DNA of 41,502 bases from Pirellulales bacterium (GTDB lineage Bacteria; Planctomycetota; Planctomycetia; Pirellulales; JACPPG01): contig DASYDW010000047.1 of assembly GCA_036499395.1 (NCBI GenBank), positions 1-41,502 on the forward strand. Reading direction: 5' to 3'. Under the pieces are notes generated by a model. That model had not been told where the DNA came from and searched no databases. It saw nothing but the letters and a program-made list of their open reading frames with translations. The position numbers and the translations under genes are program-made. Of the stretch, positions 9,801 to 18,338 are shown one piece after another. Position 1 is the first letter of the stretch, and each line of letters opens with the position of its first letter.

Positions 9801-10674
9801 GATACATGCCGATCCCTTCAGGACCGTCGCCGATGGCGAAGACGTTGCCATTGAGCGGCAGAATGCCTTGGCAACTCTTTAGCTTGTCGCAGTAGGTGGC
9901 GGTTGTATCCGGAACGCCGTCCTGATCGTTGTCCGTGATGATCAGCAGTGGGCCTCCCTCGCGCGAGGCAAGGATCTCGCCGAATTCATTAAACGTCATC
10001 GCGATCAGCGAGCCGGTATCCTCCGCCTTCAAGACGCGCTCGACGCGAAATTCCGGCGCGATCGTAAAGCGTGCGACTTGCGCACCATCGGCAGCCGTGA
10101 CTTGCTTGCCCCACGGAGCGGCCTCGCCGAACTCACCCAGGACTTGCGCCATGGGCCAGGCGGCATCGTCGAAACCGGGCTTCTCCCAACCGACCGTTTC
10201 ATGATCGCTCGTGCGCCAAGTGGCATCGGTCGAATGCGAGACGTCGGTGCTCCCCTTTTGGCGCACCGTGACACGCGCCACCAGGCCGGCGCTTCCGGCG
10301 GTCGTGTTTTCGGCACGGACCGCGATCGTATTGGGCCCGGCTTGCAAGAAGCGTTGAATGTCGTAGCTCTTCAGCTTTTGCCATTCTTTGCCCGAGCCGA
10401 CCAGGCGACCGTTCACGTACAGGTCATAACGATCGTCGCAAGTGATTTGCACTTTGCCTTGTTCGACATCTCCCATGTCGAACGACTTGCGGAAGAAGCA
10501 ACTTTCGGTGGGCACCTGGTCCTTGGGGCTTTTCGCGGACCAGATCCACTGCGTCTCACCGGCGTCGACTTTGATTTTCAAAGTGTTTTGCGCGCGGGCC
10601 GAATCGGCGCACTGCGCGCCGCAGGCGAGAAGAATGATCGCGAATTTCGCGACGGTCGAGGCAGGCGAGTGCAT
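6844..10674 (-). CDS. PVC-type heme-binding protein (propeller / HEAT / cytochrome c)
   Basis: The product is 1276 residues with a signal peptide (AKFAIILLACGAQCADSARA). Domains in order: a galactose-binding-like beta-sandwich at about 35-185 (YDLYVNGRLVGSG, GPNTIAVRAEN); a sorbosone-dehydrogenase-like propeller at about 200-560 (FNEFGEILASREGGPLLI, HGMVLGPDGLIYVMIGNH, DIEVGPDGWLYFCTGGRG), the 'membrane-bound dehydrogenase' type of Pirellula; HEAT-like helical repeats at about 610-1060 (LGPFPTGDLLVKLSTD, LSDPDPGVARNACDAVV); and a terminal cytochrome c domain with Cys1135-x-x-Cys1138-His1139 followed by GIGPDLSTVSQRF. It is probably a periplasmic redox enzyme that passes electrons from a sugar or alcohol to heme c. 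The substrate is unknown. No SD is obvious at the ATG. Identification of the family is firm. Confidence 0.95.
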   Translation of the reverse strand: MHSPASTVAKFAIILLACGAQCADSARAQNTLKIKVDAGETQWIWSAKSPKDQVPTESCFFRKSFDMGDVEQGKVQITCDDRYDLYVNGRLVGSGKEWQKLKSYDIQRFLQAGPNTIAVRAENTTAGSAGLVARVTVRQKGSTDVSHSTDATWRTSDHETVGWEKPGFDDAAWPMAQVLGEFGEAAPWGKQVTAADGAQVARFTIAPEFRVERVLKAEDTGSLIAMTFNEFGEILASREGGPLLIITDNDQDGVPDTTATYCDKLKSCQGILPLNGNVFAIGDGPEGIGMYRLTDENQDRQADTVKLLLKFKGEMHEHGPHGMVLGPDGLIYVMIGNHTSCISPVEGAGPHHHWYEGDLVQPRYEDAGGHAVGIKAPGGVVLRTDTEGSFVQTVAGGFRNAYDLAFNRQGDLFTFDSDMEWDEGLPWYRPTRINHITAGGEFGWRSGWANWPEYFYDALPPTLNVGRGSPTGMVVYNHYSMPLRYHNALFACDWSQGKILAIKMTPSRGTYEAKSEVFLEGRPLNVTDIEVGPDGWLYFCTGGRGTDGGIYRVVWTGKAPPRPATPGAVEAIYQPQLDSAWGRQKVATIQQKLGPKWDKELIGIASNPKNKPADRTRALDLMQLLGPFPTGDLLVKLSTDQFPEVRTKVAVLMGLHPDEKTARALISMLSDPDPGVARNACDAVVRSGGSAPVDKLLDLAVSPNRYVATAASRALQQSPRDEWQDVVLNSRKLREFLIGAAALEAVDADPDLARVVVARCGEFMKGYVSDPDFVDLLRLMQIAMHRGGLTVKDVPEVAKQLEREYPSRDLTINRELVRLLVHLQQSDIIPRMLEELESKDPMPDKIHTATHARFLESGWSTDQKIALLEFYEHSRDLNGGHSYGLYLDNFGRDFFAKFSEEEKMQVLAHGELAPTAALTALANLPENIGSDKLEQLIVLDGRLQTLEQPSAQRLRIGIVAVLARSGTPRAMSYLRERFDAEPNRRQDLAIGLAQQPGGENWEFLVRALPIVEGGIGREVIAQLTTVDRKPDQPEQIRQAILCGLRLGESGAKDAAVLLTKWTGEQLTSDSSWEATMAAWQNWFQEKHPDLPAPTLPKETAGNKWTVDEIVVFLASGEGMHGNRERGQEVFDRAQCVKCHRFGSRGEGIGPDLSTVSQRFQRKEIVESVIHPSHVISDQYASKTVQTERGMQFTGIVGEAGVGAVIVLQANGEKITIPRNEIDEIVPSQKSAMPEGLFNTLTLEEIADLFAYIAAPSGKPSTVAEGVDNQRVRVKQR

Positions 10675-11293
10675 GGCTAGTCATCCATGACAGGGGAAAA
10701 AATCCGTGCGAAGCGCTCCTGCCATCAGCAGGTGACGAATCGCACGATGAACCGCGCCGCTTTAACTGCGTCGATCTACATTGCGCGGCACACTTGCGTT
10801 GTTAACGAAGCAGCGCGCTCTTTAGATCAACGATTCCTTTCCTTCTGCCGTGGCGATGAAATCCCTTTCGCCGGGCAGCCCTTTAGAAATTTGCGGCGGT
10901 AGACTACCACCGATTGGCAATTTGGATCAACGTCGGTTATTGGCGCGGATTCCACAGGAGCAGGACATTTACTCGCACCGCAAGAAACAGGAGGACGAAT
11001 CGCACGTTCTCACACGCGCGGATGATGCGCTAGCTACTCGTGCCAGCAGCGCACTGATGTCACGACAAACTCGTCGCGATCGGCAAAGTTTGCCAAATTC
11101 GCTCAATCCCCGACCGGCGCCACGCCGATATCTCCCGCGGCTCGATCTAACGCGCCGCGGTCCGACCGACTCGCGAGACACATACTCGCGCGCCGGTACC
11201 GCAAGCGTTCGATTTGCAGCCACCGGCGGCCACGGTCCGTCGAATTTGTTTCGCTAGCGGCAACGCCCCGATGCCAGCATGTGGGAGGATAAC
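10675..11293. other. Divergent intergenic region without a recognisable gene
   Basis: These 619 bp separate the heme-binding gene (minus) from the DUF11 gene (plus). Short open frames exist on both strands, but their translations are Arg/Ser-rich with no domain, no SD and no coding bias. Promoters for both flanking genes should lie here, but I see no pair of boxes good enough to mark. The only clear signal is the GGGAGGA at 11283-11289 that sets the DUF11 start. Confidence 0.5.
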
Positions 11294-13489
11294 GTGAGTC
11301 AGCGACCCCTTATTCCGGTGATTTCCGGCTTCGTTGCCGCCGCAGGCCTGACGGTGCTGATCGGTCACGGGCTGGGAATGCGCGGGCAGAAGTTCGAAGG
11401 AATTTGGCAGTCGCTCATGGCTCCGCGCTCGGCACATGCGGCCGACAGCTCGGCAGCAACGGTGCCCCCCGGTCCCCCTCCCACGATTCACAATCCGTTC
11501 GTCGATGGCGACGCGAGTCCGGCCAAGCCAACGGCCAATCGTTACGCAACTGCCACGACCGCCCCACAGACCGAGTCACGGCCGCGCGATCGTTATCGCG
11601 ACAACCCATCGCTCGAGCCGATTCGCCCGCGACGGATGAATCCGCAACTAACGGCCGATACCGACCATGGCAGCGACGCCGAAATGCCGCCGGCTCAACC
11701 CACCGTAAAGACGCCGCTTGTCCAACAGGCCGTGCCAGCAAAGCCGAAGGCGAACCGCTATGCGGACACGACCCTAACGCAGCCAGCGCGCTACCAAACC
11801 GTAAAGACGGTGAACGAGCTCGCGGCGCCGACGGAACCGGTCACCGAACTGGTGCCGGAGCAGCTTGCCGCTGAGAAACCCGCTGTGTCGTCCGGCGAGA
11901 TCATGACGGTCTCGCACAACGATCCTTTGCCTGAGGTCGCGCCGCAGCCGCAACTGGCGCCGGAACGCGAAATGTCCGAACCTGCGATCGATTCGCCCGA
12001 GCCGACACTGGCCGCTCCGCCCGAGGCACCGACCACGGTCGAAAGCACCGATACGCCCGAACCGAATGACGTGGTGGCCGAGCCGCGACCGCTGTCCCTC
12101 CCCGAAGAGTTGCCGGTCTCGGATATTGGCGACCAGCGTGGCGGCGTAACGCTGCAATGGATCACGCCCAGCTCTGTCTCGGTCGATCAGGAAGCGACCT
12201 GCCAGTTGCTGGTTCGCAACGTCAGTGATGCGACGGCACGCTTCGTCGCGGTCGACGTGCAACTGCCGGCCGGCGTCGAGTTTGGCTCGGCCGAGCCGAA
12301 AGCCCAAACCGAAGGGCAGCGTCTTACCTGGGAACTCGGGGACATGGCGCCTGGCTCGTCGCAGACCGCGCAAGTCACCTTCACGCCGCGGCAACAAGGG
12401 GATGTGACCCCGCGAGCGGCCGTGACGTTCACCCGGCACGTAGCGGCCACGATACAGATCGTCGAACCGCGATTGGCCCTGGTCGTCGAAGGACCGCGCG
12501 AGTCGATCGTCGGTCAGCCGACTCCGTATCAATTTCGCGTGACGAACAAGGGAACCGGTCCGGCCATGGGCGTCAGCGTCGAGGTGGCGCCCAGTGACGG
12601 ACTCGAAGCGGCCAACGGCTCGCAATCGCGATACACAATCGGCACGCTCTCGCCGGGCGAGTCCCGGCACGTTCAAGTGATGATGTCCGGTTCGCAACCT
12701 GGCGACTGCAGCCTGCACGGGCGGGCGTTCATCGATCAGCGTCCGATGGATAAGTCTTCTTGTTCGATCCGCATTGTCCAACCGGCGCTCTCTGTGGCGA
12801 TGGACGGACCGAAGCTGCGGTTCGTCGATCGTCGCGCTGCATACACGATCACGGTACAGAACCCTGGCCCCGCGCCGATCGACAATGTGCAATTGCTCGA
12901 ACAGGTGCCCGAAGGTTTCCGCTTCGTCGAGGCCAGCTCGGGTGGCAACTACGATCGCAACGTGCGGCAGGTTGCCTGGTTCGTCGGCCGCCTGGAAGCA
13001 AACGAAACCGCGACCGTGGGCGTGCAACTCATGGCGGTCGAAGCGGGCGATCATCGCCTGAACGCCGCAGCCAAGGCGGACTGTGGTGTCGTCGGCGAAG
13101 CCGAGACCACGACCCGCGTAAAAGGTGCGCCGCATGTCACGATCGACGTCACCGAAGATGATGATCCGGTCGAGATCGACGGCGAGACGATGTACCGCAT
13201 TCGGCTATCGAACATGGGCTCGACGCCAGCCCGACGCGTGCAGTTCGCCGCCGAGGTGCCGCGTGAGATGCAAATTCTCGAAGCCAATGGTCCGGCCGCC
13301 GGCATGATCAAGGGACAGCAACTGGTCTTCCCGCCGATCGACGTGCTCGAACCGGGTCAGACCACGGCCTACGAGGTGCATGTGAAGTGCAAGAAGGCGG
13401 GCCAGGTGCGATTCAAGGCCTACTTCCGCAGCGAGGATGCCCCCGATCCGGTGCTGGAAGAAGAAGCCACGCGAATCTACGCCGACTAA
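11294..13489 (+). CDS. Exported DUF11-repeat protein
   Basis: The start is placed at GTG 11294 because GGGAGGA ends 4 nt before it. An ATG five codons upstream overlaps that SD. The product is 731 residues. A single N-terminal hydrophobic segment (about 8-26) anchors or exports it. Residues 50-280 are a Pro/Ala/Glu-rich linker that contains a repeated PAKPxANRYA motif (76-85 and 148-157). From about 283 to the end there are four beta-sandwich repeats of DUF11/CARDB character. Examples are LLVRNVSDATARFVAVDVQLP, FRVTNKGTGPAMGVSVEV, ITVQNPGPAPIDNVQLLEQVP and IRLSNMGSTPARRVQFAAEVP. DUF11 proteins are typically cell-surface or envelope structural proteins. No enzyme motif is present. A strong terminator follows. 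Confidence 0.88.
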   Translation: MSQRPLIPVISGFVAAAGLTVLIGHGLGMRGQKFEGIWQSLMAPRSAHAADSSAATVPPGPPPTIHNPFVDGDASPAKPTANRYATATTAPQTESRPRDRYRDNPSLEPIRPRRMNPQLTADTDHGSDAEMPPAQPTVKTPLVQQAVPAKPKANRYADTTLTQPARYQTVKTVNELAAPTEPVTELVPEQLAAEKPAVSSGEIMTVSHNDPLPEVAPQPQLAPEREMSEPAIDSPEPTLAAPPEAPTTVESTDTPEPNDVVAEPRPLSLPEELPVSDIGDQRGGVTLQWITPSSVSVDQEATCQLLVRNVSDATARFVAVDVQLPAGVEFGSAEPKAQTEGQRLTWELGDMAPGSSQTAQVTFTPRQQGDVTPRAAVTFTRHVAATIQIVEPRLALVVEGPRESIVGQPTPYQFRVTNKGTGPAMGVSVEVAPSDGLEAANGSQSRYTIGTLSPGESRHVQVMMSGSQPGDCSLHGRAFIDQRPMDKSSCSIRIVQPALSVAMDGPKLRFVDRRAAYTITVQNPGPAPIDNVQLLEQVPEGFRFVEASSGGNYDRNVRQVAWFVGRLEANETATVGVQLMAVEAGDHRLNAAAKADCGVVGEAETTTRVKGAPHVTIDVTEDDDPVEIDGETMYRIRLSNMGSTPARRVQFAAEVPREMQILEANGPAAGMIKGQQLVFPPIDVLEPGQTTAYEVHVKCKKAGQVRFKAYFRSEDAPDPVLEEEATRIYAD

Positions 13490-13532
13490 ACGCCGCAAGT
13501 CATTCCGCCCAAGCGGGGCGAATCGAAATATA

Positions 13533-13585
13533 GAAGGGCCGGACTCCATCGCCTGCGGGCGGTGGAGGACGGCCTGCTTCTTTTC
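13533..13585 (+). terminator. Rho-independent terminator
   Basis: A long GC-rich hairpin has nested complementary blocks (AGAAG/CTTCT, GGCC/GGCC, CTCCA/TGGAG, CGCC/GGCG, TGCG loop) and is followed by CTTCTTTTCC. It lies 44 bp after the DUF11 gene stop on the plus strand. Confidence 0.85.
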
Positions 13586-13648
13586 CTAGGGGGCGTGCGT
13601 CCCGCCCGCCTGCAACGGAACGTGCGAAGGGAATGCAAACCGCCATCA

Positions 13649-13726
13649 GAATGACGAATGCCGAAGGACGTAATGACGAATGATCGAGTTCAACCCTTCG
13701 TCATTCGAATTTCCTGCGGCATTCGA
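13649..13726. repeat. Heptad repeat arranged as an inverted repeat (GAATGAC family)
   Basis: The left arm (13649-13684) is made of degenerate 7-bp units: GAATGAC, then GAATGCC, GAAGGAC, an 8-bp GTAATGAC and GAATGAT. The right arm (13696-13726) carries the complementary units (TTCGTCA, TTCGAAT, GGCATTC). The arms can pair to form a hairpin just beyond the stop of the thioredoxin-trypsin gene, where it could serve as a transcript end. The periodicity is visible directly; the role is inferred. Confidence 0.8.
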
Positions 13727-13745
13727 ACACCAGACATTGTCTCTT

Positions 13746-15383
13746 TCAGCGTAGTTGCGTCGTCGGCTGCCAGTTCCGCGCAGCGTCTGGGACCGGCGCC
13801 CTGACGGGCTGACTCGCCGGCGGTGTTTCGAGCGAAGTGAGACGCTTCGTGGTCTGACCGCGCCGCTCGGCCGATAGCTGGCGGAGCAGATCTTGCGAAG
13901 CACGATCGACGACCACGATCTCGCTCATCGAATGCGGATCCTTCAGCGGCCGCACGATGCAGATCACCTCGGCGTCACCGGATGCGGAACGAATCTTTTC
14001 CAAGACCGATCGCTCGGCAACGGTCAGCGGAGGATTCGCCATTGCTCCGCCGATGGGACCACGCGACTCCTCGGCACTCGTAGGCACAACGCGCGGCGCC
14101 GCACTATTCATATTCATGGCTGGCATATTGCGAGCCATCGATGTCGGCTCAGCACCAGTAGGTGCAACGGTCGCAGGGCCCGCAATCATTTGGGTGAGCC
14201 CCTTGCGAGCGAGTTCACCATGAATCGAGCCGATGGCGGCGTACAAGCCTTCGTTGTCCGCCGGATCAGCCGCGTTGCAGACGCCGATCAACAGGCCATC
14301 GGCCGTGAACAGTCCACCGCCGCTGCGCCCTTCGACCGGTTGACCCGCGACCTGAATATTCGGCGGCGGCAGGTATTTGTCGGTGGTCGTCACATGGCTA
14401 TTGCGAACGCTCGGCTCGCGGCCATTGTCGCAACCGATGCTCAGCACCGCGTCGCCTGACTTGATGGCGTAGCCGGTCGGCGCCAGTCGCGCGACCGTGA
14501 CTGGCACGCCGGGGCGAAAGCTGATCAGGCCCACGTCTCGTTTCAGGTCATAGCCGATGACCTGGCCGGGAACGTGCTTCGGCGCGCCAGGGCCGAAGAG
14601 ATCGACCGTAATCTTGCCTTGCCCCTGCGAGTCGCGAAAAACGTGACCGCAGGTCAGTACCAAGGCTTCGCCCGCGCGGGCGTCGATAATGGTTCCCGAA
14701 CCGACTGAGTTTCCGTCAGCATCGGCGATCCTGATCCGCACGCTCGATGCCAGGCAGCGTTCGGCCGCCGCAGTATTCTTCTCCAACGCCGAACCGGCAG
14801 CCGACAAGGCATCGCGATGCGGCCCCTGCGGTACGCTCGGTTGCGCCGTGATCAAGGGGTACGGGCTGCGCTCGCCGGGCAATGGCATGCTGGGCGGCAT
14901 GGCAGCCGGCGGAGCGAACGCGCCTGGTTGACCGCCTTCGGGCGATTGTCCACCAGCGGCAGGTGGGCCAGGCATCGGCGTCGGTGGTTCGTCAGCGAAG
15001 GTACGCTCGCGGCCCGGGCGTGCGGCGGCCATTTGTGATGGCATTGGTGCGCCCGCGGGTCCGGCCATCGAGCCGGCGCGCTGCGCTTGAGTGAGCATTT
15101 GTTGCAAGCGAGCCTGGCTGACCGCACCGACGGCGCGGTCGACTTCCTGCCCGTTGACGAGCATGACGAAACAGGGAATCGCGGTCACGTGATAGCGCGC
15201 GACCAGATCGCGCTCGCGATCGAAATCAACTTTTCGTACTGGCTGCCCCTGAGCGGCCAAGGAGTCGACCAGCGGCGCCATTTGTTGACACGGTCCACAC
15301 CAGGTGGCCGTGAAATCGAGCAACTCTGTCTGCCCAGCCCCCGTCATTGCGAGACACGCCACGACGGAATGCAGCAAATGCAT
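13746..15383 (-). CDS. Thioredoxin-trypsin-like serine protease fusion
   Basis: The start is the ATG at 15383, preceded by a near-perfect AAGGAGG six bases upstream, giving 545 residues. Upstream in-frame codons are rejected. After a short hydrophobic N-terminus, residues 17-105 form a thioredoxin domain with WCGPC (Cys29, Cys32) and the cis-Pro loop AIPC (Pro70). A Pro/Gly/Met-rich linker (about 105-190) leads to a chymotrypsin-fold protease: TCGHVF (His247), KRDVGLI (Asp283) and EGRSGGGLF (Ser354). The tail (about 400-545) is low-complexity with a conserved-looking segment around AERSVLEKIRSASGDAEVICIVR. The protein probably acts in the periplasm or at the envelope, combining disulfide chemistry with proteolysis as in quality control. 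The catalytic residues are seen; the joint function is inferred. Confidence 0.9.
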   Translation of the reverse strand: MHLLHSVVACLAMTGAGQTELLDFTATWCGPCQQMAPLVDSLAAQGQPVRKVDFDRERDLVARYHVTAIPCFVMLVNGQEVDRAVGAVSQARLQQMLTQAQRAGSMAGPAGAPMPSQMAAARPGRERTFADEPPTPMPGPPAAGGQSPEGGQPGAFAPPAAMPPSMPLPGERSPYPLITAQPSVPQGPHRDALSAAGSALEKNTAAAERCLASSVRIRIADADGNSVGSGTIIDARAGEALVLTCGHVFRDSQGQGKITVDLFGPGAPKHVPGQVIGYDLKRDVGLISFRPGVPVTVARLAPTGYAIKSGDAVLSIGCDNGREPSVRNSHVTTTDKYLPPPNIQVAGQPVEGRSGGGLFTADGLLIGVCNAADPADNEGLYAAIGSIHGELARKGLTQMIAGPATVAPTGAEPTSMARNMPAMNMNSAAPRVVPTSAEESRGPIGGAMANPPLTVAERSVLEKIRSASGDAEVICIVRPLKDPHSMSEIVVVDRASQDLLRQLSAERRGQTTKRLTSLETPPASQPVRAPVPDAARNWQPTTQLR

Positions 15384-15859
15384 GGATCCCTCCTTGGATC
15401 GTGCGATAAGCAGCGCGCATTGGTCCGTCGACATGCGGGGTCGGCGGCGCAAGGCGAGCCAACTGCGGGAGCAACCGGGAGATATGGGTCATCAGGTGTG
15501 GCAATCGTGCGATGGATCGCAACACACCAGCGAGGGCAACCTCCTTGTCGCCGTCACAAGCCGTCGGTGAACGTTTCGTTGCAGACCAGTGTCCTTACTG
15601 GCGACAAGCACGTGGTTAGTGTGCCTGCTGCGACGTCGGGTAAACGCTTCCGGCGACCACTCGAGTCCGTGACAAAGCGGCGACATCTTGCCTTTGTTAG
15701 GCAATTCTTACAAGGCCAACCGCGCCTTCAGTTCCGCTAGCTCGGCGAGGCAAATCCTCGCATTGCACGGCAGAAACGGCACGCACAGCTCTCCCTGTTC
15801 GAAAATGACTCACGCCTGTAACGAACTCGCCGAGCCGTTGTGCAGGTTCCATGCCGGAC
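15384..15859. other. Intergenic region without a recognisable gene
   Basis: This stretch lies upstream of the minus-strand thioredoxin-trypsin gene. Small open frames on both strands encode Arg-rich, domain-free peptides. It contains a small hairpin (TTGCC ... GGCAA around 15690-15706). I see nothing else supportable. Confidence 0.45.
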
Positions 15860-15916
15860 GGCAGTTGTTGGTAGGCAGTAACCGGTAGTCGGTTGTTGGC
15901 AGCCGGTAGCCGGCAG
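15860..15916. repeat. Degenerate heptanucleotide array B
   Basis: Eight consecutive 7-bp units plus one base fit the consensus G-Y-Y-G-G-Y-A (for example GTTGGTA, ACCGGTA, GCCGGTA, GCCGGCA). The phase does not slip. The array is the reverse-complement counterpart of the array ending at the metG start (16101-16157), so the two form an imperfect inverted repeat around about 185 bp. Confidence 0.85.
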
Positions 15917-16100
15917 AACGCAGCATGGTCAGACGAGTGGCATTGCCGCGTTGTACGAGAGTTCGATGTTGTGCCCGTGATCCGTCCGATGATCGCTCTC
16001 CCGAGGGGGTACGACGTGGTATACAATTCCCCCACTCACGCGAGGGCGTGGACGCTAGCATACGGGCATGCGCCGATATTTAGACCGCGCCTTCTCAACC
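15917..16100. other. Spacer between heptad arrays, probable metG promoter region
   Basis: No gene is seen. A good -10-like hexamer on the plus strand (TACAAT at 16022-16027, within TATACAAT) is the best candidate for metG transcription. The region 17 nt upstream is a poor -35. If used, the metG leader would be about 125 nt and would contain the whole heptad array. Confidence 0.35.
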
Positions 16101-16157
16101 ACCGACTTCCGGCAACCGCCTAACTGGTTACCGATTACTGACTACTAACTACTGCCC
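16101..16157. repeat. Degenerate heptanucleotide array C, abutting the metG start
   Basis: Eight units of consensus A-C-Y-R-N-Y-T (for example ACCGACT, ACTGACT, ACTAACT, ACTGCCC) have one single-base insertion at 16122. The last unit ends at 16157 and the metG ATG begins at 16158, so the array occupies the normal SD position. Confidence 0.85.
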
Positions 16158-18263
16158 ATGCGCCGCATCCTCGTTACCAGTGCTTTGCCTTATGCCAATG
16201 GCCACATTCATTTGGGCCATCTGGTCGAGTACATCCAGACCGATATCTGGGTCCGTTTTCAGCGGCTGCGCGGGGCGCAAGTCGTCTATATCTGTGCCGA
16301 CGACACGCACGGCACGGCGATCATGATCCGCGCCCGGCAAGAGGGACGCAGCGAAGAGGCCGTGATCGCCGACATGCAAGCAGCGCACACGCGCGACTTC
16401 GCCGGCTTCGACGTCGTCTTCGACCATTACGGTAGCACGAACAGCCCGGCGAACCGTGAACTTTGCGCCACGTTCTGGAAATCGCTGCGCGGGGCGGGCC
16501 TGGTCAGCGAACGACCCGTGTCGCAACTGTTCGATCCGAAGGCGGGTACGTTCCTGGCCGACCGGTTCGTGAAAGGAACCTGCCCGAAGTGCAAGTCGCC
16601 CGACCAGTACGGTGATAGCTGCGACAAATGTGGTTCGACGTATTCGCCGACCGAATTGATCAACCCCGTGAGCACGCTCTCTGGCGCCACGCCCGAGTTG
16701 CGCTCGGCCGATCATTTGTTCATCAATACCGAGCAGTTGCGGCCGTTTCTCACCGAGTGGACGCAGAGCGACGATCACCTGCATCCCGACGTGGCCAAAT
16801 GGCTGGCGGCGGCATTTTTATCCGAGCCGCTGCGCGATTGGGACGTGTCGCGCCCCGCGCCGTATTTCGGCTTCGAGATACCCGACTCGCCCGGGAATTA
16901 CTGGTACGTCTGGTTCGACGCGCCAATCGGCTATATCGCGGCCAGCCGCGAATGGTGCGAGAAGCAGGGCGAGAATTTCGAATCGTGGTGGCGCAACGAG
17001 GCCACGGAAGTACACCACTTCATCGGCAAGGACATCACGTATTTTCACACGTTGTTCTGGCCTGTAATGCTGAAGGCGTCGGGCTTCAATCTGCCGCGCA
17101 TGATTCATATCCACGGCTTCTTGACCGTCAACGGCGAGAAGATGTCGAAGACCAAGGGGACGTTCGTCCGCGCGGCGACCTACCTCGAGCATCTCGACCC
17201 GTCATACTTGCGCTATTATTACGCTTCGAAGCTGACACCCAAGCTCGATGATCTGGACATGAACCTCGACGAGTTCGTGTCCAAAATCAACAGCGACCTG
17301 GTTGGCAAGGTGGTGAACCTGGCCAGCCGCACGGCGCGGTTTGTCGAAGCGACCGGACTGGCGGCCAGGTATCCCGACGACGGCGGACTGTTCAGCGCAG
17401 CGGCCGCGGCCGGCGACGAAATCGCCACGGCCTACGACGCCTGCGACTACAACCGGGCCATGCGCGCGATCATGGCTCTGGCTGATCAAGCCAATAAATA
17501 TGTCGAAGAGAACGCACCGTGGAATCTGCGCAAGGACCCCGCGCGTGCCACGGAGCTGCAAGAAGTCTGTACCGTGGCGTTGAACTTGTTCCGGCAACTA
17601 GTTGTGTACCTGTCGCCGGTGCTGCCAAGCCTGGCGCAGCAGGTTAGCACGCTCTTGAACCGGCCGATCGAGAGCTGGGATGAAGTGCGAAGGCCGCTGG
17701 TGGGAACAAAGATCAGCCGCTTTGAACATTTAATGAAACGAGTCGATCCTACACAGGTGGAAGCCATGATCAATTCGAGTCGTGAGGAAGCGCCTGCGGG
17801 AAAAGACGCGTCGAGCGCGGCAACTGCACCAACCAGCCCATCGTCAGCCACGACCGGCGCAGCATCCGAGGGCGCCGTGCCAGCGGGAACGTTTACCGAC
17901 GGGCCCGAGGCGCTCGCCGCCGAACCGCTCACGCCGACGATCTCGTTCGATGAGTTCAGCAAAGTCGATTTGCGCGTGGCGCGCATTGTCGCCGCGCAAG
18001 AGGTGCCCAAGAGCAAGAAGTTGCTTCAGCTCACGGTCAGCCTAGGAGGCGAAGAGCGGCGCAACATCTTCGCGGGCATTAAAGAGGCTTATAAACCCGA
18101 GCAATTGGTCGGCCGGCTGGTGATCATCGCCGCCAATCTGGAGCCGCGCAAGATGACCTTTGGCATCAGCGAAGGCATGGTCGTCGCCGCCGGCCCCGGC
18201 GGCAGCGAAGTCTTCGTACTAAGCCCCGACACCGGAGCCCTGCCCGGCCAGAGAATACATTAG
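16158..18263 (+). CDS. metG: Methionyl-tRNA synthetase
   Basis: The 701-residue enzyme charges tRNA-Met in the cytoplasm. The class I catalytic core begins at residue 4 ([16 protein letters not shown], the HIGH-type motif at about 17-22). It has the knuckle cysteines CPKC and CDKC (about 142-160) for zinc, the tryptophan-rich [12 protein letters not shown] segment, and KMSKT (about 332-336). An alpha-helical anticodon-binding domain follows (to about 550), then an Ala/Ser/Thr-rich linker (about 555-600). A C-terminal EMAPII/Trbp111-like tRNA-binding domain follows ([20 protein letters not shown] to the end), as in dimeric bacterial MetG. No SD lies upstream because a heptad repeat array directly abuts the ATG. 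The stop codon also touches a short array. The identification is certain. Confidence 0.98.
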   Translation: MRRILVTSALPYANGHIHLGHLVEYIQTDIWVRFQRLRGAQVVYICADDTHGTAIMIRARQEGRSEEAVIADMQAAHTRDFAGFDVVFDHYGSTNSPANRELCATFWKSLRGAGLVSERPVSQLFDPKAGTFLADRFVKGTCPKCKSPDQYGDSCDKCGSTYSPTELINPVSTLSGATPELRSADHLFINTEQLRPFLTEWTQSDDHLHPDVAKWLAAAFLSEPLRDWDVSRPAPYFGFEIPDSPGNYWYVWFDAPIGYIAASREWCEKQGENFESWWRNEATEVHHFIGKDITYFHTLFWPVMLKASGFNLPRMIHIHGFLTVNGEKMSKTKGTFVRAATYLEHLDPSYLRYYYASKLTPKLDDLDMNLDEFVSKINSDLVGKVVNLASRTARFVEATGLAARYPDDGGLFSAAAAAGDEIATAYDACDYNRAMRAIMALADQANKYVEENAPWNLRKDPARATELQEVCTVALNLFRQLVVYLSPVLPSLAQQVSTLLNRPIESWDEVRRPLVGTKISRFEHLMKRVDPTQVEAMINSSREEAPAGKDASSAATAPTSPSSATTGAASEGAVPAGTFTDGPEALAAEPLTPTISFDEFSKVDLRVARIVAAQEVPKSKKLLQLTVSLGGEERRNIFAGIKEAYKPEQLVGRLVIIAANLEPRKMTFGISEGMVVAAGPGGSEVFVLSPDTGALPGQRIH

Positions 18264-18338
18264 TAGGCAGTCGTTGCGACGCGTCAGCATCGCACGCATG
18301 TACTGCCTTCTGCCAACTGCCATCTGCCCACTACCGTC
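18259..18338. repeat. Degenerate heptanucleotide arrays D (metG stop to VIT start)
   Basis: A short forward piece (GTAGGCAGTC-like, 18259-18272) overlaps the metG stop. After about 30 bp, five in-phase units of CTGCCNN type occupy 18303-18337 (CTGCCTT, CTGCCAA, CTGCCAT, CTGCCCA, CTACCGT). The next gene starts at 18339, one base later. Confidence 0.85.

Noticed and set aside
10687..11257. Two plus-strand ORFs of 71 and 135 codons upstream of the DUF11 gene
   Set aside because: No SD, no domain and Arg/Ser-rich random composition. The gap is better read as a divergent regulatory region.
11774..13135. A 453-codon open frame on the minus strand inside the DUF11 gene
   Set aside because: It lies wholly antisense to a gene with recognisable repeats and an SD. 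Its translation is Arg/His/Asp-rich with no domain, as expected from the complement of GC-rich codons.
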